A stretch of DNA of 6,863 bases, taken from the NCBI GenBank assembly GCA_947591115.1, contig CANQCX010000103.1, positions 1 to 6,863 on the forward strand. The letters run 5' to 3'. The position numbers were made by a program, and so were the translations under genes. This stretch comes from an uncultured Lachnospiraceae bacterium. GTDB lineage: Bacteria > Bacillota > Clostridia > Lachnospirales > Lachnospiraceae. Shown here one piece after another: positions 1 through 5,939 of the stretch. The notes beneath the pieces were generated by a model. That model was not told the DNA's origin. It saw only the letters and a program-made list of their open reading frames with translations, and did no database searches. Numbering within the stretch: position 1 is the stretch's first letter; every line of letters starts with the position of its first letter.

Positions 1-38
1 ACGCTTGCAATCGGATTCAAACAATGATATTTATACAT
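1..38 (-). CDS. serA: D-3-phosphoglycerate dehydrogenase, N-terminal fragment (runs off the left edge)
   Basis: Reading the minus strand from an ATG at 38-36, an open frame gives MYKYHCLNPIAS and then leaves the window. An AGGAAA site at 45-50 sits eight bases upstream of the start if AGGA is taken as its core. This opening resembles the N-terminus I associate with SerA from Lachnospiraceae, and the position 22 bases downstream of serC fits the common serC-serA pair. SerA oxidises 3-phosphoglycerate to 3-phosphohydroxypyruvate with NAD, making the substrate of the SerC reaction encoded just upstream. Only 12 full codons are visible, so no nucleotide-binding or catalytic motif can be checked. 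The identity is inferred from context and the opening residues. It could be another gene that follows serC. Confidence 0.7.
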   Translation of the reverse strand, partial: MYKYHCLNPIAS

Positions 39-60
39 ATGATCTTTCCTTTCCGTTTCC

Positions 61-1143
61 TCAGGCATTTTCCTCTTCAAACTTTTTCATAAATGCGACC
101 AGCTTCTCTACGCCCTCCTTCGGCATCGCATTGTAAATGGAAGCGCGCATACCTCCTACGCTGCGGTGTCCTTTTAAGTTCTCGAAGCCCGCTTCTTTGG
201 CTTCTTTGACAAACTTCGCATCCAGTTCATCGTTTCCGGTCACAAACGGAACGTTCATCAGAGAGCGATCCTCTTTGCGCACCGTTCCATGAAACAGTTT
301 GCTTTCATCCAGAAAATCATAAAGAATCTTTGCTTTTTCGATATTGCGCTGCTTCATTACTTCGAGGCCGCCCATTTTCTTTAACCACTTAAATACTTTT
401 CCGCAGATATAAATGCCGTAGCATGGCGGCGTATTGTAAAGCGAGTCGTTATCCGCCTGCGTTTTGTATTTCAGCATGGTCGGGGTTCCCGGAAGCACGT
501 CATCGGTAATCAGGTCTTCCCGAATGATCACAATGACAACGCCCGCCGGTCCGATATTTTTCTGTACGCCGCCGTAGATGACGCCGTATTTTGTTACGTC
601 TACCGGCTCCGATAAGAAGCAGGAAGAAACGTCGGCTACCAGAAGTTTTCCTTTGGTATTCGGCAGCGTCTGGTATTTCGTGCCGTAGATCGTATTGTTT
701 TCACAGATATAAACATAGTCCAGATCCTCCGGAATATCCAGATCGGAGCAGTCCGGAATATAGGAAAACGTTTTATCCGCAGAAGAAGCCAGCTCAATCG
801 CTTCGCCGTAGAGCTTTGCTTCCTGATATGCTTTCTTCGCCCATTGACCGGTCACGATATATCCCGCTTTCCGGTTCTTCATCAGATTCATCGGAACCGC
901 CGCAAACTGCTGGGAAGCTCCTCCCTGCAGAAACAGCACTTTATAATTATCCGGAATCTTCATCAGATCCCGTAAATCCTGCTCCGCTTCTTTGATGATA
1001 TTGTCATATACCTTCGAACGGTGGCTCATCTCCATTACGGACATCCCGCACCCTCTGTAATCCATCATTTCATCCGCAGCTTCCTGAAGCACTTCCTCCG
1101 GAAGTACCGCCGGACCTGCTGAAAAATTGTAAACTCTGCTCAT
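61..1143 (-). CDS. serC: Phosphoserine aminotransferase
   Basis: This cytosolic PLP enzyme converts 3-phosphohydroxypyruvate and glutamate to O-phosphoserine and 2-oxoglutarate, the second step of serine synthesis. The family can also act on the related intermediate in pyridoxal phosphate synthesis. The protein has 360 residues, the usual SerC length. Visible signatures are the N-terminal NFSAGPA (6-12), the cofactor phosphate-binding GGASQQF (74-80), Asp171 in VADVSS, the Schiff-base lysine Lys195 in GGVQKNIGPAG, and the C-terminal substrate-binding HRSVGGMRASIYNAM (326-340) with His326, Arg327 and Arg333. The start is supported by a strong AGGAGG at 1153-1158, nine bases upstream, and by the canonical N-terminus. 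It ends in TGA. It follows ilvB by 54 bases and precedes serA by 22, so it is probably cotranscribed with serA. A possible promoter overlapping the ilvB stop could express the pair independently. The protein appears intact. Confidence 0.97.
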   Translation of the reverse strand: MSRVYNFSAGPAVLPEEVLQEAADEMMDYRGCGMSVMEMSHRSKVYDNIIKEAEQDLRDLMKIPDNYKVLFLQGGASQQFAAVPMNLMKNRKAGYIVTGQWAKKAYQEAKLYGEAIELASSADKTFSYIPDCSDLDIPEDLDYVYICENNTIYGTKYQTLPNTKGKLLVADVSSCFLSEPVDVTKYGVIYGGVQKNIGPAGVVIVIIREDLITDDVLPGTPTMLKYKTQADNDSLYNTPPCYGIYICGKVFKWLKKMGGLEVMKQRNIEKAKILYDFLDESKLFHGTVRKEDRSLMNVPFVTGNDELDAKFVKEAKEAGFENLKGHRSVGGMRASIYNAMPKEGVEKLVAFMKKFEEENA

Positions 1144-1174
1144 TTTGCATTTCCTCCTTTACTTACTACACTAA

Positions 1175-1201
1175 CTTATACAATTCCTCCGGATTTGTCA
1201 A
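1175..1201 (-). promoter_or_regulatory. Candidate internal promoter for serC-serA, overlapping the ilvB stop codon
   Basis: On the minus strand there is a perfect TTGACA at 1201-1196 and a TATAAG at 1180-1175, separated by 15 bases. The -35 box shares its TGA with the ilvB stop codon. A start about seven bases past the -10 would give a leader of roughly 25 bases carrying the serC AGGAGG. The spacer is shorter than the usual 16-18 and the -10 is 5 of 6, so strength is uncertain. No hairpin with a U-tract lies in the 54-base gap, so readthrough from ilvB is expected whether or not this promoter works. Confidence 0.42.
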
Positions 1202-2883
1202 CAAGAACCGTTCTTATAATCCGCTTCGTCAAACGCCTCGTCGATCGGACTTCCCGGTGCAACCATCGGCCATACCTTATCATCGGAATCAATGATGCAG
1301 TCGATCACAAACGGGATTTTGCATTCCAGCGCTTCTGCAAAAGCCGCTTCAAATTCTTCCCTTGTTTTGACGCGTCTGGCTTCTGCGCCCATTGCCTCTG
1401 CAAGCTTTACGTAGTCTAATCCGTCGTCCAGCACCGTTGCCGAATAATGTCCTTCGTAAAAGAGTGTCTGCCACTGGCGTACCATGCCCAATACATGGTT
1501 GTTTACGATTACTTCGATCAGCGGAAGCTTTTCCCTTACGGCGGTGGCAAGCTCGTTCATGTTCATCCGAAAACAGCCGTCGCCCGCGATGTTGATGACC
1601 TGCTTATCCGGATTTGCCGTCTGCGCGCCGATCGCCGCGCCCAGTCCGTACCCCATCGTTCCAAGTCCTCCGGAAGAAAGCAGGGTACGCGGCTCTTTGT
1701 ATTTATAATACTGCGCCGTCCACATTTGATGCTGTCCGACCTCCGTAACCATCAGTGCGTCTCCGTTGACCATTTCGTATATTTTTTCGATTAAAAACGG
1801 GCCGCTTAATCCTTTCTGTGAATAGGACAGCGGATATTCTTTCTGGTAAGTTTCGATATGCTCCAGCCAGCGTTTATGCTCCTGTTGGGCAAGCCGTTCA
1901 TTCAGCCGCTTTAAGATTTCATTTACGTCGCCGATGATGCTTGCATCCGCCGTAATGTTTTTGTTGATTTCCGCCGGATCCACATCAAGCTGCAGGATTG
2001 CCGCCTGATTGGCAAATTTTTTGGCGTTTCCCAGCACCCGATCGGAAAACCGCACGCCGATGGCGATCAGAAGGTCGCATTCGCTGACGCCCAGATTGGA
2101 GGTCTTCGTGCCATGCATTCCCAGCATTCCCGTATACCGCTCATCGGTTCCGTCAAATGCGCCTTTTCCCATCAGAGTGTCGCAGACAGGCGCATCCACC
2201 AGCTCTACAAATTTTTTTAATTCTGCGCTTGCACCGGAGATTACCGCGCCGCCGCCCACAAAGATAAACGGCTTCTGCGCTTTTTCGATCATCGAAAGCG
2301 CGGTATCGATATCCTCCTGCCGGATAGTTTTAGAAACCGGCTCCGGCATGACCGGAGTTTTTCTTTCGTATTCCGCCTTGTTTGACGTTACATCCTTCGG
2401 AATATCGACCAGCACCGGCCCCGGACGCCCCTTTCTTGCTATGGCAAAGGCGCGCCGGATCGTATCCGCCAGATTTTCCACATCTTTGACAATGAAATTA
2501 TGCTTGGTAACCGGCATGGTAATTCCGGCGATGTCGATCTCCTGAAAACTGTCCTTTCCAAGCAGCGGCACGTTGACGTTGCAGGTCAGCGCAACTACCG
2601 GAACGGAATCCATATACGCAGTTGCGATTCCGGTAACCAGATTCGTCGCCCCCGGACCGGAGGTTGCAAGGCATACGCCGACCTTTCCTGTGCTTCTGGC
2701 ATATCCGTCCGCAGCATGGGAGGCTCCCTGCTCATGGGAGGTCAGCACATGCCGGATCTCCTCTTTGTGCTTATATAATTCGTCATATACATTTAAAATC
2801 GCTCCGCCCGGATAACCGAATACGGTATCTACGCCCTGCTCTTTTAAACATTCGATTATGATTTGTGCTCCTGTCAACTGCAT
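1198..2883 (-). CDS. ilvB: Acetolactate synthase, large (catalytic) subunit
   Basis: A thiamine-diphosphate and FAD enzyme that condenses two pyruvates to 2-acetolactate (valine/leucine branch), or pyruvate with 2-oxobutyrate to 2-aceto-2-hydroxybutyrate (isoleucine branch). The 561 residues match the family. The N-terminal Pyr domain carries the catalytic glutamate Glu51 in SHEQGASHAADGYA and the SGPGATN loop (75-81). The central domain (about 195-330) has the expected VGGGAV and GVRFSDR elements. The C-terminal PP domain has the ThDP/Mg motif starting GDG (434-436) and ending NN (461-462), then MVRQWQTLFYEG with Trp471 in the active-site lid. These residues separate it from other ThDP decarboxylases such as pyruvate oxidase. 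The start has an AGGGG element eight bases upstream; the stop is TGA. It lies 30 bases downstream of ilvD. The regulatory subunit IlvN, usually needed for full activity and valine feedback, is not adjacent here. Confidence 0.96.
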   Translation of the reverse strand: MQLTGAQIIIECLKEQGVDTVFGYPGGAILNVYDELYKHKEEIRHVLTSHEQGASHAADGYARSTGKVGVCLATSGPGATNLVTGIATAYMDSVPVVALTCNVNVPLLGKDSFQEIDIAGITMPVTKHNFIVKDVENLADTIRRAFAIARKGRPGPVLVDIPKDVTSNKAEYERKTPVMPEPVSKTIRQEDIDTALSMIEKAQKPFIFVGGGAVISGASAELKKFVELVDAPVCDTLMGKGAFDGTDERYTGMLGMHGTKTSNLGVSECDLLIAIGVRFSDRVLGNAKKFANQAAILQLDVDPAEINKNITADASIIGDVNEILKRLNERLAQQEHKRWLEHIETYQKEYPLSYSQKGLSGPFLIEKIYEMVNGDALMVTEVGQHQMWTAQYYKYKEPRTLLSSGGLGTMGYGLGAAIGAQTANPDKQVINIAGDGCFRMNMNELATAVREKLPLIEVIVNNHVLGMVRQWQTLFYEGHYSATVLDDGLDYVKLAEAMGAEARRVKTREEFEAAFAEALECKIPFVIDCIIDSDDKVWPMVAPGSPIDEAFDEADYKNGSC

Positions 2884-2913
2884 TTTCCAATCCCCTAATC
2901 TCTCTTTGTACTT

Positions 2914-4584
2914 TTACTGCTTCGGCAGCTCTAGAACCGCTCCCCGATTACCGGAGGTAACCAGCGAAGCATACCGTTTCAGATAGCCGGTCGTTACCTT
3001 CGGCTCTCTCGGCTGCCATTTTTCGCGGCGCGCTGCCAGTTCTTCATCGGAAACCTGTAGATCCAGCGTCATTTCCGGAATATTGATCCGGATGATGTCG
3101 CCCTCCTCTACCAATGCGATCGGTCCGCCGACGGCTGCCTCCGGCGATACATGACCGATGGAGGCGCCTCGGGAGGCGCCGGAAAATCTGCCGTCCGTAA
3201 TCAGCGCAACGGAGCTTCCCAGTCCCATTCCGGCAATCGCCGAGGTCGGATTCAGCATCTCGCGCATACCCGGTCCGCCCTTCGGGCCTTCATAACGGAT
3301 GACCACAACGTCTCCTTCTACGATCTTTCCGCCCTTAATCGCGTCAATCGCGTCTTCCTCGCAGTCAAATACGCGCGCCGGACCTTCGTGTACCATCATT
3401 TCTTCTACAACGGCGGAGCGCTTGACTACGCTGCCGTCCGGTGCAAGATTTCCCTTTAATACGGCAAGTCCTCCTGTTTTGCTGTACGGATTGTCCACTG
3501 TCCGGATGACCTCCGGATTGAGGTTTACGGCATTTGCGATATTTTCCCCTACGGTTTTTCCGGTTACGGTCATGCAGTCCGTATGGAGCAGTCCGATGTC
3601 GGCAAGCTCCTTCATAACCGCATAAACGCCGCCCGCTTCGTTTAAGTCTTCCATATAAGTCGGACCTGCCGGAGCCAGATGACAGAGGTTCGGCGTCTTT
3701 TCGCTGATGGAATTTGCAAAACTAATATCAAAATCAAAGCCGATCTCATGCGCAATCGCCGGAAGGTGAAGCATGGAGTTGGTGGAACATCCCAGCGCCA
3801 TATCTACGGTCAGCGCATTTAATATCGCCTCTTTTGTCATGATGTCGCTCGGGCGGATATTTTTCTTGTACATTTCCATGACCGCCATGCCTGCATGCTT
3901 GGCAAGCTTGAGTCTTTCGGAATACACTGCCGGAATCGTGCCGTTTCCGCGAAGTCCCATTCCCAGCGCTTCCGTCAGGCAGTTCATGGAATTTGCGGTA
4001 TACATGCCGGAGCAGGAGCCACAGGTCGGGCAGACCTTATGCTCATATTCTCTTACTTCTTCTTCGGTCATCGTACCCGCCGCATAGGAGCCGACTGCCT
4101 CAAACATGGAGGAAAGGCTTCTTTTCTGCCCTTTTACGCGTCCTGCCAGCATCGGCCCTCCGGAAACAAATACCGTCGGTACGTTGATACGCGCCGCCGC
4201 CATCAAAAGTCCCGGTACGTTTTTGTCACAGTTCGGCACCATGACAAGCGCGTCAAACTGGTGCGCCAGCGCCATGCATTCCGTCGAATCCGCGATCAGA
4301 TCTCTGGTTACTAAAGAATATTTCATTCCGATGTGTCCCATCGCGATTCCGTCGCAGACTGCGATCGCCGGAAATACGACCGGAACGCCGCCAGCCTCCG
4401 CAACGCCGAGTTTTACGGCGTTTACGATTTTATCCAGATTCATATGCCCCGGAACGATCTCGTTATAAGAGCTTACGATCCCGACCATCGGTTTTTTCAT
4501 TTCTTCTTCGGTAAAACCTAATGCATTAAACAGACTTCTGTGCGGAGCCTGCTGCATTCCTTCTTTTACATTGTCACTTTTCAT
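2914..4584 (-). CDS. ilvD: Dihydroxy-acid dehydratase
   Basis: This iron-sulfur enzyme dehydrates 2,3-dihydroxyisovalerate and 2,3-dihydroxy-3-methylvalerate to the 2-oxo acids preceding valine/leucine and isoleucine. The 556 residues are typical of clostridial IlvD. Visible signatures are CDGIAMGHIGMKYSL (77-91), PNCDK (117-121) with cluster ligand Cys119 and the metal-site lysine Lys121, CPTCGSCSGM (185-194) with the expected ligand Cys191, and TDGRFSGASRG (463-473) with the probable catalytic Ser468. The position that is Cys in [2Fe-2S] relatives ('PCN' or 'PCH') is Gly46 in VPGH, which suggests the oxygen-sensitive [4Fe-4S] type; that is inference. A GGAG ribosome site lies six bases before the ATG, and the stop is TAA. 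It is 28 bases downstream of leuB and 30 bases upstream of ilvB, consistent with cotranscription. The related edd and sugar-acid dehydratases are less likely given the ilv/leu neighbours. Confidence 0.96.
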   Translation of the reverse strand: MKSDNVKEGMQQAPHRSLFNALGFTEEEMKKPMVGIVSSYNEIVPGHMNLDKIVNAVKLGVAEAGGVPVVFPAIAVCDGIAMGHIGMKYSLVTRDLIADSTECMALAHQFDALVMVPNCDKNVPGLLMAAARINVPTVFVSGGPMLAGRVKGQKRSLSSMFEAVGSYAAGTMTEEEVREYEHKVCPTCGSCSGMYTANSMNCLTEALGMGLRGNGTIPAVYSERLKLAKHAGMAVMEMYKKNIRPSDIMTKEAILNALTVDMALGCSTNSMLHLPAIAHEIGFDFDISFANSISEKTPNLCHLAPAGPTYMEDLNEAGGVYAVMKELADIGLLHTDCMTVTGKTVGENIANAVNLNPEVIRTVDNPYSKTGGLAVLKGNLAPDGSVVKRSAVVEEMMVHEGPARVFDCEEDAIDAIKGGKIVEGDVVVIRYEGPKGGPGMREMLNPTSAIAGMGLGSSVALITDGRFSGASRGASIGHVSPEAAVGGPIALVEEGDIIRINIPEMTLDLQVSDEELAARREKWQPREPKVTTGYLKRYASLVTSGNRGAVLELPKQ

Positions 4585-4612
4585 GGTACTCTCCTTTTTC
4601 TTTTATTTTTCA

Positions 4613-5716
4613 TCAGCGGATGCGCTCTGCGATCAGATCGCCCATCTGCGCCGTCCCGACCTGTGTGATCCCTTCTCTGGTTTCTCCCGGCTGCGGCATA
4701 ATGTCAATGGTGCGGAAGCCCTCCTGCAGTACTTGGGAAACCGCCTGTTCGACTGCGTCCGCCTCTTTATCTAAATCGAACGAGTAACGCAGCATCATTG
4801 CCGCGCTTAAAATCGTGGCAATCGGGTTGGCAATGCCTTTTCCTGCGATATCCGGCGCAGAACCGCCGCTCGGCTCATAAAGACCGAATTTCGTATCGTT
4901 TAAGCTGGCGGAGGAAAGCATTCCGATGGAACCCGTTACCATGCTGGCTTCATCCGATAAAATATCGCCAAACATGTTTTCCGTTAAAATCACATCGAAC
5001 TGCTTCGGATCCTTGACAAGCTGCATCGCACAGTTGTCTACCAGCATATGCTCATAGGAAATATCCGGATAATCCGCTGCAACCTCCTCGACGATCTTTC
5101 TCCACAGCCGAGAAGAATCCAGCACGTTCGCCTTATCGACGGAAGTGACTTTCTTTCTCCTTTTTCCGGCAATGTCAAAGGCGCGTTTTGCAATCCTTCG
5201 GATCTCTTCCTCGCTGTAGGTCAGCGTGTCGGTCGCCGTAAGCACCCCGTCCACTTCCTCGGTCTTTCTCTGTCCGAAGTACAGTCCGCCGGTCAGTTCG
5301 CGCATGATCATCATGTCAAATCCGTCTCCGATAATGTCGTCCCGCAGCGGACACGCCGCTTTTAATTCCTTATATAAATAAGCGGGCCGCAGATTTGCAA
5401 ACAGATTTAAGGACTTTCTCAGCTTTAACAGTCCGGCCTCCGGCCGAAGCTCCGGCGCCAGCCGGTACCATGGGGAGGTCGAGGTATTTCCTCCGATCGA
5501 ACCCATCAGCACCGCATCGCTTTTCTGTGCCTGCGCAATGGCTTCGTCGGTCAGCGGAACGCCCGTCGCGTCAATGGAACACCCTCCCATTAAAATCTCT
5601 GTATAGTGAAACGTATGTCCATACTTCGTTCCAATCCGATCCAGCACTTTTCTTGCTTCCGTCACGATTTCCGGTCCGATTCCGTCGCCGGAGATCACGC
5701 CAATCTGAAACTCCAT
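4613..5716 (-). CDS. leuB: 3-isopropylmalate dehydrogenase
   Basis: It oxidises and decarboxylates (2R,3S)-3-isopropylmalate with NAD to 2-oxoisocaproate, the direct precursor of leucine. The 367 residues are the normal length. Visible signatures are GDGIGPE (10-16), the substrate arginines Arg100 (LLKLRKSL), Arg110 (ANLRPA) and Arg139 (RELTGG), Tyr146 in GLYFG, Lys195 in VDKANVLD, and the Mg-binding Asp227, Asp251 and Asp255 (VDNCAMQ and GDILSDEAS). The NAD-binding EPSGGSAPDIAGK (281-293) is the LeuB form, rather than that of isocitrate dehydrogenase. GAGGG at 5724-5728 lies seven bases before the ATG; the stop is TGA. It is the first gene of the minus-strand cluster, preceded by the AT-rich divergent region rather than by leuA or leuCD. 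No leucine-codon leader, T-box or terminator is seen upstream, so control probably acts at transcription initiation, if there is specific control at this site. Confidence 0.97.
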   Translation of the reverse strand: MEFQIGVISGDGIGPEIVTEARKVLDRIGTKYGHTFHYTEILMGGCSIDATGVPLTDEAIAQAQKSDAVLMGSIGGNTSTSPWYRLAPELRPEAGLLKLRKSLNLFANLRPAYLYKELKAACPLRDDIIGDGFDMMIMRELTGGLYFGQRKTEEVDGVLTATDTLTYSEEEIRRIAKRAFDIAGKRRKKVTSVDKANVLDSSRLWRKIVEEVAADYPDISYEHMLVDNCAMQLVKDPKQFDVILTENMFGDILSDEASMVTGSIGMLSSASLNDTKFGLYEPSGGSAPDIAGKGIANPIATILSAAMMLRYSFDLDKEADAVEQAVSQVLQEGFRTIDIMPQPGETREGITQVGTAQMGDLIAERIR

Positions 5717-5809
5717 ATCCTATCCCTCTTTTCTTTTCGTCATTATTACTATCATATAGCATTGATTCTTTATTTTCAACTAAAACCGTTATTGAACTTT
5801 TTTATACAC

Positions 5810-5850
5810 ATTATAACTTTGCATTATAATATTCTGCATAAAATCCGCAA
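5810..5850 (-). promoter_or_regulatory. Candidate promoter region for the leuB-ilvD-ilvB operon (tandem -10 boxes)
   Basis: The minus strand carries two perfect TATAAT hexamers, at 5828-5823 and 5815-5810, each within a TTATAATG octamer repeated at 13-base spacing. The upstream one has TTGCGG at 5850-5845, 16 bases away, as a weak -35 (3 of 6 matches). The downstream one has no convincing -35. Starts here would give leaders of about 85-100 bases before leuB. The -10 boxes are clear, but AT-rich DNA yields such boxes by chance and the -35 elements are poor, so an activator or a different start site is possible. Confidence 0.45.
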
Positions 5851-5859
5851 AATCAGAAA

Positions 5860-5870
5860 CAATAATATTG
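5860..5870. promoter_or_regulatory. Short perfect palindrome at the -35 of the divergent promoter
   Basis: CAATAATATTG is an odd-length palindrome (five-base arms around one A) whose last three bases are the TTG of the plus-strand TTGACA. It could be an operator half of a repressor site, but an AT-rich palindrome this short also arises readily by chance. Confidence 0.2.
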
Positions 5871-5895
5871 ACATTACAGCTTCATTCGTTATAAT
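5868..5895 (+). promoter_or_regulatory. Consensus sigma-A promoter for the AAA ATPase gene
   Basis: TTGACA at 5868-5873 and TATAAT at 5890-5895 both match the vegetative consensus perfectly, with a 16-base spacer. Transcription would start near 5902, giving a leader of about 38 bases before the ATG at 5940. A GGAG at 5928-5931, eight bases before the start, completes the expression signals. The right arm of the inverted repeat falls inside this leader. This is the best promoter match in the window, so the gene is probably expressed under ordinary growth unless it is repressed. Confidence 0.8.
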
Positions 5896-5939
5896 AAAAT
5901 TGTGATTTTGTAAAAATTTTGCAGAATGGAGATAATAAC

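Larger units (their letters stand above)
5831..5927. repeat. Imperfect 25-bp inverted repeat spanning the divergent promoter region
   Basis: The arms are 5831-5855 and 5903-5927. Read outward, both begin TGATTTTG and end GCAGAAT with a 10-base middle section of equal length. By hand alignment 19 of 25 positions pair, and the outer 8 bases (ATTCTGCA / TGCAGAAT) are perfect. The total span is 97 bases, centred near 5879. The left arm overlaps the candidate leuB -35 and spacer; the right arm covers the likely start site and leader of the divergent ATPase gene. It could be a paired operator, the ends of a very small mobile element, or chance in AT-rich DNA. No target-site duplication is evident. 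Confidence 0.5.

Noticed and set aside
591..995. A 134-codon plus-strand open frame opposite serC
   Set aside because: It is fully antisense to the conserved serC, rich in Arg/Pro/Ser, and has no family resemblance.
1144..1190. Tiny frame after GGAGG at 1186-1190 beginning with TTG
   Set aside because: It is only five codons (TTG TAT AAG TTA GTG, then TAG) with no ATG and falls within the candidate promoter; nothing supports translation.
1144..1197. Intrinsic terminator between ilvB and serC
   Set aside because: The only self-complementary element is a short TCCGGA-centred stretch with weak pairing and no U-tract.
2009..2545. A 178-codon plus-strand open frame opposite ilvB
   Set aside because: It lies wholly antisense to a clear ilvB, has a low-complexity Ser/Pro/Arg-rich composition typical of a mirrored GC-biased frame, and has no recognisable domain.
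3895..4314. Several plus-strand frames opposite ilvD, the longest 139 codons
   Set aside because: They overlap one another and the strongly conserved ilvD, and their composition (Arg/His/Ser-rich) is that of shadow frames.
5571..5762. A 63-codon minus-strand frame starting upstream of leuB and overlapping it, considered as a leader peptide
   Set aside because: It has no run of leucine, valine or isoleucine codons, no attenuator hairpins near it and no good ribosome site. Most of it is leuB read in another frame.
5831..5927. The inverted repeat as an insertion sequence or CRISPR-related repeat
   Set aside because: The unit is only 97 bases, encodes nothing, has no target-site duplication, and there is no repeat-spacer periodicity anywhere in the window.
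5717..5939. T-box riboswitch or leucine attenuator ahead of leuB
   Set aside because: I searched the minus strand for the conserved T-box core (AGGGTGGNACCGCG) and for a hairpin with a U-tract and found neither; the leader would be only about 100 bases.
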